Shown: positions 1 to 11,904, numbered from the stretch's first letter. The stretch: DNA of 64,000 bases from Glycine soja (GCF_004193775.1 NC_041002.1:35933112-35997111); one strand, 5' to 3'. Numbers and translations: made by a program. Notes: a model not told the origin generated them from the letters alone.

Positions 1-1394
1 GAAGAAGAAAAAAACTAGTAGCTTATAATCTAATTTGTGTGTCATAAGCTACTTCAAGTAACTTATGGAAAATAAGTTACTAAAATAAACTTGAGTACCA
101 AACAAAATTAGGATTAATTTGTTTACACTTATTTGTTGAAAAAAATCTTATCTATGTTTTAAAAAAACACTTATGTAAAAAATATTTATTTTAAAGTTAT
201 TTTTTTAAGTTTAAACAAATTCATCCTTATTTTGATCAAAATAAACTAACAAGATAAGTTTGGATGTCAAACAAGCTTATGGTCAAATGAAATTATAAGG
301 TAGTTAAAAAAAAGTTATAAACTCTTCAATAACCTTACCAATATAATCCGCAAACACAATTGAGACATTGACGGGTTCTCTATGCTTGTCGTGATGATGC
401 ATAATTAAATATTTTTTAATAAATAAATATTTTTTAATATATACTAGTAATTTATATTTTAGAAATATAATAAATAATTTAATATATTATGTATAATTAT
501 TGATATTTTATTAAAAAAATAATGGAAAGAAAAACACCAATATTATTCTTTGAAATTAGATTTAGTTGTATATATAATTGGATATGATTTTCTTAATAAT
601 GTAACTCACGTTAGATATTGACATAGAATAATGAAGAGGTATGCAATAGTTGAATGGTAAAACTAAAAAGTCTAAACAAAAGTGGGGACCAAATACACTT
701 ATCCTATTTCTTAATATATAATATTATAGATCATTAAAATTTAATTTAGAGATAAATATAAAAGAGGATATACTTAAAAAGATAGGCGATTAAGAAAATC
801 AAGTGTATAAAAATAGAGGTGAAAAAAAATAAAAAATGTATCATTGAGATATTTAAAAAAAAAAACAGTAATAAAAATGATAAAAAAATGTGTTAGAAAA
901 CTTAATATTAATCATTCACATAATAAAATTGTTGGCTAGCTATTCAGTAATATCCTGAAAATTGTTTTCTTATTAAATAAATAGTTCGGGGGTATATATG
1001 CTTTTAGGCTTTGAAAAATAAATAAAAAGAGCTTTTTATAAATGTGTTGTAAAAGGACCTCAAGTTTTAAGGAGAGTCGCCTTAGGTTACTTAGAAACCT
1101 AACATTTTCCTCTTCCTATCTTTCTTTTGTGTAAATTAGGAGAGCTGTACTATAGGAATCCAGAAATCTATATTCTAACACATAATATAGAAACCAAATA
1201 TCATGTATTAAAGAATGGATATTTCATAATAAACTTGAAAATCTAGAAATATGCTACGTATAGTGAATATTTTGTAATGGATATTTCATAATTCAATTTA
1301 GGACTTTTGATTTTGACTTTTGGAATAGATATTTTGTAAATATTTTAAATTTATAAGTGTATAAGGAAATAAATATTTCATGATAGATTTGTAA
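1..1394. other. AT-rich intergenic DNA
   Basis: No supportable gene is visible. The stretch is strongly AT-rich with many homopolymer runs and stops in all frames. The first 300 bases carry short inverted words (ATAAGCTACTT, AAGTAACTTATG) that may be a decayed MITE, but I could not find matching ends or a target duplication. Confidence 0.7.
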
Positions 1395-2060
1395 GGGGGT
1401 GTTTGGTTTGGTTGTTTTATGTTTTCATTTTCATTGAAAACAGAAAACAGTGATGAAAATATGTTTGGTTGGATTTCTAAAAATATTTTCAGTGAAAATG
1501 AAAACAGGAAACAATTAGAAAATGAAAATAATAAATTCTCGTGTTTTCAGTTGAGAACAGAAACCTCATCTCGGGTAAAATGAAATTGTAGTGGCAATGA
1601 ATGTAATTTTAAGTAAATCTAAAAATACAAAAAAAAAACAAGAAGTCAATATATCATACATTTTCAATATTTTTATTTCATGAAAACAGAAAATAAGAAG
1701 TCAAACCAAACATGCTTTCAGAATTCTAATCTTTTGAAAATGAAAACAATTTTCAGAAAATAAAAACAAAAAATGAAAATGTAAACCAAACACACCCTAA
1801 AAATCTCAAAAATGGAATATTAATTTCGTAGTACATGATATTTGATTTTTTTGACTTCAGGAATAAGTATTCTGAAACACATTCTAGATTTACAATATAT
1901 TATGAAATGGATATTTCATAATATCAATTTCAGAAAAGTGTTTTGATTTTTTTTTTGGGATATGTGTTTCATAATAGTCATTTCGAAATGTGTTTTAGAA
2001 TATCTATTTTGGATTGCATGTGTATTACGAAATATTCATTCCAAAACAACATTTGGGGAA
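1210..2060. repeat. degenerate GGATATTTCATAAT dispersed repeat
   Basis: The word GGATATTTCATAAT or a close variant recurs near 1217, 1281, 1908 and 1962, with a looser variant near 1377. The flanking text also resembles itself (for example ...AATTTAGGACTTTTGATTTT and ...ATTTCAGAAAAGTGTTTTGAT). It looks like an old, diverged tandem or dispersed repeat that was later split by the MITE at 1395-1797. No coding sense is seen. Confidence 0.4.
1395..1797. mobile_element. Tourist-like (PIF/Harbinger) MITE
   Basis: The 403-bp segment begins GGGGGTGTTTGGTTTGG and ends CCAAACACACCCT, giving imperfect terminal inverted repeats that continue into inverted AAAACATAAAAC/ATGAAAAT-type sequence. It is flanked by TAA on both sides (1392-1394 and 1798-1800), the 3-bp duplication expected of PIF/Harbinger elements. 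It has no transposase ORF, so it is a non-autonomous MITE. Class assignment rests on TIR and TSD style only. Confidence 0.7.
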
Positions 2061-3925
2061 AGAGAGTGTTGTTGAGACTCATTAAAAGGTAATTTTGTCC
2101 AAATAATAAAAATAAAAACCGCAAAAAAACATGTGGTAAAATGCAAAAAGTAAATGTGTAACATTAAAGCATGGGTTTTTAGTCTTTGTCTATGTTTCAG
2201 TTATAATTAGTTTTTTTTTTATATTTGATTTGGCATGATTTTATTATGGTATTTAGAGTGCTAATAATTATTTAATTTTGGATTATGTTATTTATTGAGT
2301 TTTTTTTATAAATTTTATAAAAATACGATATGTAATGTTCTTTAACTTAGAAAGAAAAATTGAAAAATTAGTATTTAAATTCTGCAACAAGTGTGCTTTT
2401 ACTTCCAATATCTCATAAAAAATTTGTCCTAATTTTTTTACACACACAAAAAAATATGATAAATCGATGAAAAAAAATAATTTTATAAAATGAACCTTAT
2501 TTTCATTAACTTTTTTTTATAATTTTTATTGTTTATCATTAGTATTATAAGAGATATAAATGAAAAAAGTAAGCAATATTATTATGGGATGAAAATAACT
2601 ATATGTCTTAGGAATAAAAGTGTGTTACATTTTTAATTTTTTCGAATTTAATTAAAATATAATGATAGTGTTTACTATTATGAATTAAATACAAATATTA
2701 AGGTAATATTTAATTAATATTATTAATACGTACTAATGGAAACACATGCGTTGTCGCAGGCTTGTGTGTCCGTATTGCTTGTGTGTCCGTATTTCCGATG
2801 CACTATCATATTTTTAATATGCTAAATTTGATACATTAATTTCATAATATCTACATTTCTATTACACTAAAATATTATTTTTAAATTTTACCCTTCACCT
2901 GCTGGAGTGGAATTGCACGGGACCACCAAATGATGAGTAATTGCACTCAATTTTTATCCCATTTTCTACATAGTAACCACAATCTATCTCTTCTGTTCAA
3001 AACAAAAACTGTATTATCTTTTTCTTCCTTCAATTTTATGTTTTTTATCCCTCGTTCTCTCTACATGCAAATGCAAACATTTTTATTGCCCTAAATTTGA
3101 TATATCATAATATTTTATAACATTTATATTAATTTTAATTTAATATTTTTTAAAATACAGGTATTGAGAAAAATAAATATATTATTAAATTGAGAAAAAA
3201 ATAACAAATTAAGAAATACACATACCATGTATTAAGTAAAAAATAAATTAATAGATGAAAATTAATATACATGTCAATGAAACTATTACAATATATTAAA
3301 CATATAGCATTCATCATGTCTACAGGGAAAGGAAATATGCACTTGATTGATTGGCTCTTCATGTTTGTTCTCTCAAACACCTATGGCTCTTAACATTGAT
3401 CATCCAAGCACACCATCTTAAAATTTAACTTCACAAACCGTTGGACGGATTCTAAGTCTCATGCAGCAGCATCAGACCCTTAAAGCTAAATCAACCAAAT
3501 TCACTTATGTTCCTCAAAATTTGATTAGTATAATTATTAAAAAGTGAGGAAGAAATGAAAAGCACCTTGATACAACATGTATTGATAAACTTGAGAATTC
3601 AAATAACTCTCCAAATTTAATTAAACATATAAAAGAAATTAATATGTAATCATCTGAGATGCAAACATAAAAGAAATAAATATTTGAATTTTCCTTTCTT
3701 CGAAGGAATCACACTTCCAGTTCTTCCTCTGTTTGTCCTTCCTCTCTCTCCTCTACCAACAAACATCAGCCACATGCACTCCCTATTTCATGTCAAATTG
3801 GAGAAAAGATATCACATTAATCACCCTTTCCTGATGCAACAGGAATGACAAAAGGTGAGCTCGAATTAACCCATTGATGCGAATGTATTGGAGCAAGTTG
3901 CAATAATGGTAATTTCCTGCATGAC
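1801..3925. other. AT-rich intergenic DNA
   Basis: No gene is supported; the short ORFs are AT-rich chance frames without domain-like content. The only distinct feature is the short tandem repeat at 2760-2793. Confidence 0.65.
2760..2793. repeat. 17-bp perfect tandem duplication
   Basis: GCTTGTGTGTCCGTATT occurs twice head-to-tail with no mismatch, in an otherwise AT-rich stretch. It is more GC-rich than its surroundings. I assign no function. Confidence 0.8.
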
Positions 3926-4167
3926 ACGCAATGTACATTTTTTTTTAAAAAAGAAAGAAAGAAAGAAAGAAACAGTAAAAATAGAAAGAATGAGGAATTT
4001 ATATTTGTAAAAAGAACAAATCTAAAGAGATGCTATTTTCTACATTACGCAATGTACAATTTTTTTTTAAAAAAAAAACAAGAGAGAAAGAAACAGTGGA
4101 AATAGAAAGAATGAAGAATTTATATTTGTAAAAAGAACACATCTAAATAGATGATATTTTCGGTGAG
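3926..4167. repeat. 121-bp tandem duplication with purine-rich core
   Basis: ACGCAATGTACA... starts at 3926 and again at 4047. Each copy runs through a T-tract, a GAAA-rich stretch, AATAGAAAGAATG and a TTTATATTTGTAAAAAGAAC segment before ending near GATATTTTC. The copies differ by a few substitutions and in the (GAAA)n length. The array directly abuts the truncated end of element A's LTR, so it may mark the repaired edge of that deletion (inference). Confidence 0.75.
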
Positions 4168-4278
4168 AAATTATCTAACGGCCTTGTCTTCTTCTTCACC
4201 TGCATTTACACGAAGTCACTAAGGTAATTGGGCCTTGTGCAGGTTCTTTTGGGCCTGGTAGTAGCTGAGTTGCTATCA
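4164..4278 (-). mobile_element. element A: 3' LTR remnant
   Basis: Read on the minus strand, this begins TGATAGCAACTCAGC and matches the minus-strand start of the LTR at 20712 downwards for about 115 bp. It then stops where the 121-bp tandem repeat starts. It is therefore the first part of the 3' LTR of the element whose 5' half lies at 17076-20712. As in that copy, the polyprotein reading frame continues into the LTR and stops inside it (TAA at 4206-4208). A G-rich tract (AAAGGGGGT) just upstream on the minus strand is a plausible polypurine tract. Confidence 0.65.
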
Positions 4279-4503
4279 ATAACCCCCTTTGGGAAAACAA
4301 CCTTGTCCTGAAGGTTGTAACAATCATGTAGTTCTTTCCAATGTTCCTAAGTGATGTCCTCAAGCGGAAGTCCAAACCATTGAACCAGTGCCAACTTGGT
4401 CGAGATAATAGTTGTTTTGTCCCATTATCAGTCTAGAATCGTCATAGGTTCGACTATCGGGTGGTTATCGTAAGTTGTAGGGGACAGAGGTTGTTGACTG
4501 TTC
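4206..4503 (-). pseudogene. element A: integrase C-terminus with chromodomain-like segment (fragment)
   Basis: Minus-strand translation gives a run including HPIVEPMTILD, an in-frame stop, LVQWFGLPLEDIT, another stop, LHDCYNLQDKVVFPKG, and a basic tail ending YLSDFV. The WxGLPxEDxT..E pattern is that of the C-terminal chromodomain-like module of plant chromovirus integrases, which helps target integration to chromatin. The fragment has at least two internal stops and no integrase core. The core and zinc-binding parts are not adjacent: the matching upstream half is at 17076 onward, separated by nested insertions, and roughly the catalytic core is missing altogether. It is a dead fragment. Confidence 0.7.
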
Positions 4504-5641
4504 TCTATCTAACAATGCTCATGTGTTCCTATGGTGTCTCCCGAGATACTAAACCCCGATTCTTTATTATAGTTTAGCCTAATCCTGATCAAGCATCGTC
4601 CGCAGATTCCTCTTGTTGGACTAAACTCAACTAGGATCGCATTAAGACACACATACACAACTAAATTATCGCACCCTGATTCCTTGTGATAATACGACAA
4701 CTTAGCCCTATACTATCAAGGACTTTAGAATCAAACCAGTTTCCACTGTTGAATGACCCTAAAAAAGCATGCATCTACGTGATCAAGGTAAAGGCATACT
4801 GGAGTGAAAAGCAGATAGCACAGAGAACACACAAAACATCATTAAATAGATAGAAATATATTTACATCAGGTAACTACAGGGAAGATCCAACAGAGGATT
4901 TAACTTTCCATAACCAGGAAGCCTTCTTTACAACAAAGAGAAGAAAAAGATGAAAGATTGCAAAAATACAAGTGGTGAGGAGGATCTCACAATCACTCAC
5001 AAACTCATCTCAAGCTCTCAGAACGGCTCTTGCTTCAAGCTCTAGTCTTTGCAGATCTTCACACAGCAAAATCTCTCAAAACTCTCTGGAACTTGGACCT
5101 TTTTCTCTCTAGAATCTCTAGACATGCAAAGCTCTGAATCCCAGCCCAAACTCCCTTCAGAAAATCTGATTTCAGGCTTAAATAGGTGGCATTGTTTGTG
5201 CTCGTGTGCTTAGCGCAATTCTGGACCGTTTAACGCACATTAGTGAATTTCGGCTTAGCGCGTGCCTTTCTCGCTTAGCGGATGGAATGAAGCGGTGCGC
5301 TTAGTGAGATGAAGCGGTGCGCTTAGCGAACCTGTACAACTCATCTTTTTCCAGATTCTTCCTTGCGCTTAGCCAATGAGTGTTGCGCTTAGCGAACGCT
5401 CGCTAAGCCAGCGGATTAGCTTAGCGAGAAGGTGAAAAACAACACTTTTCAAAGCTTGCCTAATTAACGTGAAATTGAGAGAAAATGATTATTAAACACA
5501 CAATATGGAAGTACTAAGTATTTATTACCTATACTTAACAGAAAATACTTATAACACTATAAAATAACCATAAATTGGAAGAGTTTGATACAATTTACAC
5601 AAGTTTTATACACAAAAGTTAGTTGTATTCACCGACTAACA
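4504..5641 (-). mobile_element. element E: LTR of the CGCTAAGCG family, minus orientation
   Basis: On the minus strand this starts TGTTAGTCGGTGAATAC next to a polypurine tract (TTTGGGGGAGT, 5642-5653). It runs through a CGCTAAGCG-rich block (about 5200-5430), a TTTAAG promoter-like site, and a long stretch matching the LTR of element B at 11950-13020 in inverted orientation. It stops abruptly at 4504, where B's LTR continues for about 250 bp more, so the LTR's own 3' end is missing. The sharp boundary with element A sequence at 4503/4504 marks a rearranged insertion or deletion edge. Confidence 0.7.
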
Positions 5642-6711
5642 ACTCCCCCAAATTTACAGTTTTGCTTGTCCTCAAGCAAAAAGAGAACAACTCACTTGTC
5701 CTCAAGTGATAATAACATGCAGTGATCATATACAAAGGTGTATGCAGTAGAAATTATTGATTTGCATGATAAGAGAATGAAGTAAAATGCCCTCATCACT
5801 TGTCTTTCACAAGGTGCAATTATCCAAAGAGAAGAATAAAATGTAACCTAAACAATTAGATGGAGTTAGGCATAAGACAGATATCAAGGAAAGTATCTTA
5901 AACCACAGTCTCACGACTACTGTTTCACTCAAGCACAAGTGTTTAAGTTATTCATTCATAACAACTAACAAGAGATCCAATCTTTGAATTTCATCTCATG
6001 CCATAAAGTCATAAATGTATAAACAAAATTAGAAGGACTTTCTCAGGCTTGTAGTGAGGCTTGGCTACAAAAATTCATTGGTTTTTCTAGGATTCAAAGG
6101 TTTAGATTCTAAGAGAGCATAAGTCCTAGACTTATCCAAATGATCTTGTGTCATACAAGTAGCTTTCTCACTATCTTTTCCTCTTAATTTTCTTTTGACC
6201 TTATTGTAACAACACAATTTACTCTTTTTTTTAACATACAACTTATTTGTTGTGTGTGCTGATGCTTTACCTTTTTCTTTGCATTCTAACTGACTTTACT
6301 CCCCCAAATTTGGGGTAAATTTTGCCTTGAACCATATGCTCTCCTAGAATCTAAGCAAGGTATCAAGAGATAATTATTTAAGTTCAGGGTTTAATTTATG
6401 ACAAAATCATTCAACTTAATATGGAGCAAAGGATACAGTTATCTTGCAAGGTAAGATGTTTGGTCAAAAGGCTTGTGTATACACAAATCATGGCCTTCAT
6501 CATGTTCTCATTTACACATATCATTCTAAAATTTAGAGATTCATGCAAAGATTATTACTCACAACTAGTCGTTCACTTACAGAGTAAGGTCACACTCTCA
6601 CCGATTTTGGTTCAAGCTTTTCTTTCACAATCAATATGTCTATTGACTAACAATTCTACTGTAAGTTCACAATCTTGTTCTTTCTTTGTCCAACAGGCAT
6701 ATTTGCTCAAA
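5642..6711 (-). mobile_element. element E: non-coding interior next to the 3' LTR
   Basis: There is no credible ORF on the minus strand; the 108-residue plus-strand ORF near 6421-6747 lacks any recognisable composition and is discounted. Two C-rich tracts (5644-5653 and near 6301-6315), which read GGGGG on the minus strand, resemble polypurine tracts. A repeated polypurine-like motif before the 3' LTR is also seen in element D. The sequence ends where B's truncated 5' LTR starts in the opposite orientation. Confidence 0.5.
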
Positions 6712-8828
6712 GCACCCGCTAAGCCGAAATCCACTAATGAGCGCTAAGCGGTTCAGAATTGCACTAAGTGTGCAAGCACGAACAAAGCCACCTATTTAAG
6801 CCTGAAATCATATTTTGGAGAGGGAGTTTGGGCCTTTTCTTGAAGCTTTTGCATGTCTAGGGTTTTCTAGAGAGAGAAAGGTCCAAGTTCCAGAGAGTTT
6901 GAGAGATTTTGTTGTGTGAAGACCTGCAGAGAACCGAGCTTGAAGAGGAAGCCGTCCTGAGAGCTTGAGATGAGTTTGTGAGTGATTGTGAGGTTCTAGA
7001 GGTGGAGGAGACATCCTCACCACTTGTATTTCTTCTATCCTTCATCTTTCTCTTATCTTTGTTGTAAAGGAAGCTTCCCAGTTATGGAAAGCTAAATCCT
7101 CTATTGGTTCTTCCTTGTAGGTACTTGATGCAAATACCTGTATATCTATTTAATGATGTTTTGTGTGTTCACTGTGCTATCAGAACTTCATTCTACCATG
7201 TGTTTACCTTGATCACATAGATGCATGTGTTTTTAGGATCATTCAACAATGGAAACTGGTCTGATTCTTAGAACTTAATAGGATGGGGCTAGTTTATCGT
7301 ATTATCACGAGGGATCGGGGTACGGTAACCTAGTTGTTGTATGTTTGTCTTAATGCGGTTCTGGTCGAGTTTAGTCCAACGAGAGGAATCTGCGAACAAA
7401 GCCTGATCAGGATTAGGCTAGACTATCATGAGGAATCGGGGTTTAGCATTTCAGGAGACACCATAGAACACATGAGCATTGTTAAGTAGAGAATATCCTT
7501 TTATCATCAGGCACCTATTAGGAAGACCAACGTGTTACCTACTTGTCTTTACGCATCATTACTCACGCGATTTTCCTTTTTAATAGTTAGTTTACACACC
7601 TATTCATAGTTGATGTGTCATTATTTTCTTATATTTCTTAACCCTTTTTGTCACCAATTTAATTATTGATTAACTCTGATTGTCAAATTTATTATTCAGT
7701 TTTATTAATTGGGCCCACTTGACTAATTTGGTGTTTTTAATTCAATTTCAGAGATTGGACTTGAAGAGAGAAGACAATTTTATTAGATTTCGTCTAATTT
7801 CATTTTATTGCGTTCAGTTTTTAATTAGTATTTTTATTTTCGTTTTAGGCCAAAATAATGTAATCAGGCCCAGTGACTTTGAGTGACCCTTATAAATAGC
7901 ACAACCTTGGGATTCGTGAGGGGCTATTCTATTATTTAGGAGCTTTAGGGTTTTACTTTTTGAGCTTTGTATTATTGTTCACGTGAATGCATTTTTCCAT
8001 TTTCTGCTTCTAATTACAATTTCGTTTTTGTTCCTTCTTCTGCCTTTAGTTTCATTTTCGTTTTCTACCTTTAGCTTCATTTTCGTTTTTTTGCCTTTAG
8101 CTTCATTTATGTTTTCTGCTTTTGTTGAACTTATGGAAGGCTAAATTTCTAGTGTTGTTTCCCTCTGAGGATGAAGCATAATTCTCTTTGAGGTTCTATT
8201 TTTATTGTTGCTCTCCTATCAGTTTTCCTTTCACCAATTAACCCATATGCATTCTGTTAATCTGTGCATGCTTCATGTTCGATTAATTGCCACTGTGCTT
8301 AAATTATGTTCGTGCTTAATGAACAAGGGGTTAATTGGTGTATGTGTTGCTTAATCACATATTGACAACCTTAAATTGATTTTCGCTTAGTAAATTAAAT
8401 TAGGGTTGGATTAAGTGGTTAGCTGCCAGTGGTGAAATCCTCATAACCTAGGATAAGAGAATGGCTTCTGAATCAGAGGAAACAACACGTTTTTAATACT
8501 ATTAATTTCGTATTCCAATCTGCTTGTTCTTAAATTCACAAACAAACACCCCCCCCAATTGTTACAGTTATAACAAAGCATATTATGAACATTTGGTCAG
8601 TCATTGCTCATTGGGAAATGACCTAGGATCACTTCCTAGTTACTGCATTTTAATGTTTATTTGATTCGGGTACAACCTCGATCAATAGTAAACACATTTC
8701 TTTTTATACTAGACACCTATTCACTGAAGTAGCTTTACCAAGTAACACAAGTTCCCTGAGAGTTCGATACTCGGTTCTTACAGTTTTATACTACTTGCGC
8801 AATCCGATGCACTTGCCGCGACCAAACA
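6712..8828 (+). mobile_element. element B: 5' LTR (truncated, interrupted by a solo LTR)
   Basis: From CCGCTAAGCCGAAATCC on, this matches B's 3' LTR from about 12241 to its end. It lacks roughly the first 330 bp of the LTR. The LTR is split at 7610/7611 by a 1,074-bp solo LTR and resumes at 8690 through ACTTGCGCAATCCG to the terminal CA at 8828. A TATTTAAG promoter-like site lies near 6793. The primer site follows at 8835. Confidence 0.75.
7611..8684 (+). mobile_element. solo LTR of the D (Athila-like) family
   Basis: The segment begins TGATGTGTCATTATTTTC and ends ACAACCTCGATCA, and is flanked on both sides by ATAGT (7606-7610 and 8685-8689), a perfect 5-bp target duplication. It interrupts B's 5' LTR. 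A TATAAATAG box is at 7891-7899. The same terminal sequences, in reverse orientation, bound the 3' LTR of element D at 52118-53110. It is therefore a solo LTR left by LTR-LTR recombination of a full element of that family. It must be younger than B's insertion. Confidence 0.9.
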
Positions 8829-8834
8829 AGTTTT

Positions 8835-8852
8835 TGGCAGCGTTGCTGGGGA
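8835..8852 (+). promoter_or_regulatory. element B: primer binding site (tRNA-Asp type)
   Basis: TGGCAGCGTTGCTGGGGA lies 6 bp after the LTR end. It differs by two bases from the TGGCGCCGTTGCCGGGGA site that Athila/Calypso elements use with tRNA-Asp. This fixes B as plus-strand and supports its lineage. Confidence 0.85.
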
Positions 8853-8970
8853 ACTTCTTTCTATTTGGAAAGTTAGTTCAGTCCTAGGTGTCTATTATTT
8901 ATTCTTTGTTAAACTGTGTATATTTACTTTCGATTCATATTTGTTTTCCTCTTGAATTGGATAACCGCTG

Positions 8971-10434
8971 TTGCTGTTAATGTTTTGTATGCATAGATCT
9001 CCCACAGGCAATTTACTTCCTCTGGACTTGGAGATTGAAGCTACATTGAGAAGGAACAGAGCCAAGAGGAGAAGAAAATTACTACAAGAAAGGACAGTAG
9101 CATTCATTCTTGAGGAAGAAACACATTTTTCGGATTCTTCATCACCCGATTCACCATCATCAAGGGAATCTGCGACCTATTTGCCAGAAGTCGTTTCCAT
9201 GGCAGATGAGCACCAACAAAGGGTTACCCTTGAGGACTATTCAAGCAATTCAATGCCGCAATTCTTCACTAGCATTGCACATTCTGAATTGCAAGCTCAC
9301 AACATAAACTACCCTCATTCTTTGATTCATTTAATACAAAAGAACTTATTCCAAGGATTACCAAATGAGGACCCCTATGCATATTTGGCAACATTCATTG
9401 AAATTTGTAACAATGTAAAGATTGCAAGTGTGCCAGATGAAGCCATTAGACTTAGTCTATTTTCATTTTCCTTGGCAGGAGAAGCCAAAAGGTTGCTCCA
9501 CTCATTTAAGGGTAACAGTCTGAAAACCTGGGAAGAAGTTGTTGAAAAGTTTCTGAAGAAATATTTCCCAGAGTCAAAGACTGTGGAAGGGAAAGTTGCA
9601 ATCTCTTCATTTCATTAGTTCCCTAACGAGTCCTTGAGTGAAGCGTTGGAGAGGTTTATTGAGAAAAACTCCCACCCATGGGTTCTTGAAGCCAATTCAA
9701 TTGAATATGTTTATAGATGGGCTGAGACCATAAACCAAGCAACTGCTAGATGCTTCAGCAGGGGGAAAAATAAAGTTGAAGACCCCTGAAGAGGCAACTG
9801 AGCTAATTAAGAATATGTCAGCCAACGATCATGCCATTCTGCGCGACAGAGTTCATCAACCCACAAAGAAAAGCTTGTTAGAACTATCATCACATGACGC
9901 TTTATTGGCACAAAATAAGTTGCTTTCTAAGAAACTTGAGATTTTAATAGAAACACTTGGTAAGTTGCCAACTAAACTGTCTATTGGTCAAAATACACAT
10001 TCTTCTATTTTGCAGGTTGCAGGTTGTACCATCTGTGGTGAGGCTCATGAAACAAGCCAATGTATTTCCAATGAAGAACACACTCAAGAAGTTCACTATA
10101 TGGGAAATCAATAGAGACAAGGATATACTCAAGGAGGATTTTCAGGCTTCCAGCAGGGTCCTTATAACCAACAAGGACAGTGGAGATCACACCCTGGCAA
10201 TCAATTCAACAAAGACTAGGGTGGACCTTCTAACAGGCCAATCCAACAAGGGCCAAATATCTTTCAGCGGACTACTAAGCTAGAGGATACTTTGACTCAG
10301 TTTATGCAGGTAACAATGTCAAATCATAAAAGCACTGAGTCAGCACTAAAAAACCTTGAGGTCCAGGTGGGACAACTGGCCAAGCAGATAGCTGACAAGT
10401 CATCCAATAGTTTTATGGAAAATACATAAAAGAA
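8971..10434 (+). pseudogene. element B: gag (Athila/Calypso-like), broken
   Basis: The first frame (8971-9618) gives a basic N-terminus, an acidic/serine-rich stretch, then a retrotransposon Gag domain with motifs NLFQGLPNEDPYAYL, FSLAGEAKRLL and WEEVVEKFLKKYFP. Gag forms the cytoplasmic particle in which reverse transcription occurs. A TAG at 9616-9618 interrupts the frame; the same frame continues (ESLSEALERF) to about 9789. Reading then shifts to the frame of 9776-10114, which contains a zinc-knuckle-like CTICGEAHETSQC and ends at TAG 10112-10114. A further frame change follows before a KNLEVQVGQLAKQIA-type segment near 10345-10400. With two nonsense codons and frameshifts it cannot make intact Gag. 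The start codon is uncertain. Confidence 0.85.
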
Positions 10435-10456
10435 TCCTAAGGAGGAATGCAAATTT

Positions 10457-11460
10457 GTGATGACAAGAAGTAAGAGGTTTGTGGAGGAGGAGGATGAGGA
10501 TAGTGTCATACCCAAGAAGAAAGCTGTTGAAAAGAAAGGTATTGATGATAAGAAAAATGATGTGAAAGGTGAAAGCAATCTGGAAAAAGAAAAACAAATA
10601 ATGGTCAAGAAAAAGAAATTAAATGACCAAGAAAAAGAAAAAGAAAATGAAAAAGATGAAAAAAAAATAAGAATGAAGAGAGGAGTAGAAGTGAACAAGC
10701 TAGAGAAAAGAAGAAAGAAAAAGTTATGAATGAAGGTGCGGAAGTACCATATCTTGTGGTACCTTCCAAGAAGGAGAAGGATCTCCATTTGGCGAGATTT
10801 TTAGATATTTTCAGGAAACTGGAAATAACCATGCCCTTCGGAGAAGCTTTACAGGAGATGCCACTCTACTCCAAGTTTTTGAAGGATATGTTGACAAGGA
10901 AAAACAAGTATATTCACCAGGAAAACATTGTTGTGGAAGGAAATTGTAGTGCTGTGACTCAAAAGATCCTTCCACCCAAGCATAAAGACCCTGGGAGTGT
11001 AACCATTCCTTGTTCAATTGGAGAAGTCATTGTGGGAAAAGCTCTTATTGACCTGGGAGCCAGTATTAACTTAATGCAACTCTCCATGTGCAGAAGGTTG
11101 GGAGAGTTGGAGATCATGCCCACTGGGATGACTTTACAACTTTTTGATCGCTCCATTACCAGACCATATGGAGTAATTGAAGATGTACTGGTCAGAGTAA
11201 AACATTTTATCTTCCCAGTAGACTTTGTGGTAATGGATATCTGTGAAGATAATGACATTCTTGTAATATTGGGAAGGTCATTCATGCTAACTGCAAGCTA
11301 CATAGTGGATATAGGGAGAAAGAAGTTGGAGCTGGGCTTTGAAGATCAGAAAATTGATTTTGATTTATTTGTTGAAGACAAGCCTGCTCTAGAACAAAAT
11401 GTTTGCTTACAGGTAATGGAAGTGGGTAAGGAGGTTTTGGAAATAAGAACCAAAACGTGA
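10457..11460 (+). pseudogene. element B: charged linker and aspartic protease, last coding part before the deletion
   Basis: A lysine/glutamate-rich linker (10457-10729) leads by frame change into a clean 244-codon frame (10726-11460). The latter contains the pre-protease segment and a retropepsin-like domain with ALIDLGASINLM, in which the catalytic triplet is D-L-G rather than the usual D-T/S-G. It continues RPYGVIEDVLVRV, FPVDFVVMD and ILGRSFM. The Athila-like copy D has the same DLGAS form, so this is lineage-typical. The frame ends TGA at 11458-11460 and is followed at once by the AKAS.../GGGAGGCAACCC sequence that normally follows the end of pol. RT, RNase H and integrase are therefore missing. 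B is a gag-protease-only copy that would need another element's polymerase. Confidence 0.85.
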
Positions 11461-11904
11461 TTTCACCCATTGAGGCAAAAGCGTCAAGCTAATGACGTTA
11501 AAGAAGCACTTCCTGGGAGGCAACCCAGTTTTAATTTCTGTTATCTGTGTTTGTTATGCATTTCATCATGTGAAACTTGCTACATAATCATTAAATTGGG
11601 GTATATCAGCTTCTTTTTGAATGATAGATATAAGGGTTTCATTTTCTTAAGGAAGGGACTGAAAAATAACTCAGAAATTTTTTTCTAAAAAGCAGTCCTT
11701 TCGCTAAGCGCAAGCCTCGTACTAAGCGCATCTTTGTTCATGCGCTAAGCCGAGAGTCTATAGCGCTTAGCGCTCAACCCTTGCATCTCAAGTTGATTTG
11801 GTTTGCTAAGCTGGCCAAGGATGAGCTAAGCCCATTTCAATTCGATCTGAATTGGGCTAAGCGATAGCCTGCTCGCTAAGCTCATTACATTCATTGGCTA
11901 ACCG
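11461..11904 (+). mobile_element. element B: post-pol untranslated region with CGCTAAGCG array
   Basis: GAAGCACTTCCTGGGAGGCA at 11502 is the signature found just downstream of pol in Athila-type elements (family knowledge). From about 11699 to 11890 the near-palindrome CGCTAAGCG/GCGCTTAGCGC recurs at least eight times with drift. No envelope-like ORF is present. The exact start of the 3' LTR is not certain because no clear polypurine tract precedes 11905. Confidence 0.55.

Noticed and set aside
6421..6747. 108-residue plus-strand ORF
   Set aside because: Lies in the non-coding interior of element E on the opposite strand and runs into B's LTR; no recognisable domain.
8835..8852. Reading the primer site regions as tRNA genes
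   Set aside because: Only the 18-nt complement of a tRNA 3' end is present; no cloverleaf can be drawn. I found no full tRNA or rRNA gene in the window.
10324..10788. 154-residue minus-strand Phe/Ser-rich ORF
   Set aside because: Antisense of the lysine/glutamate-rich gag-protease linker of element B.
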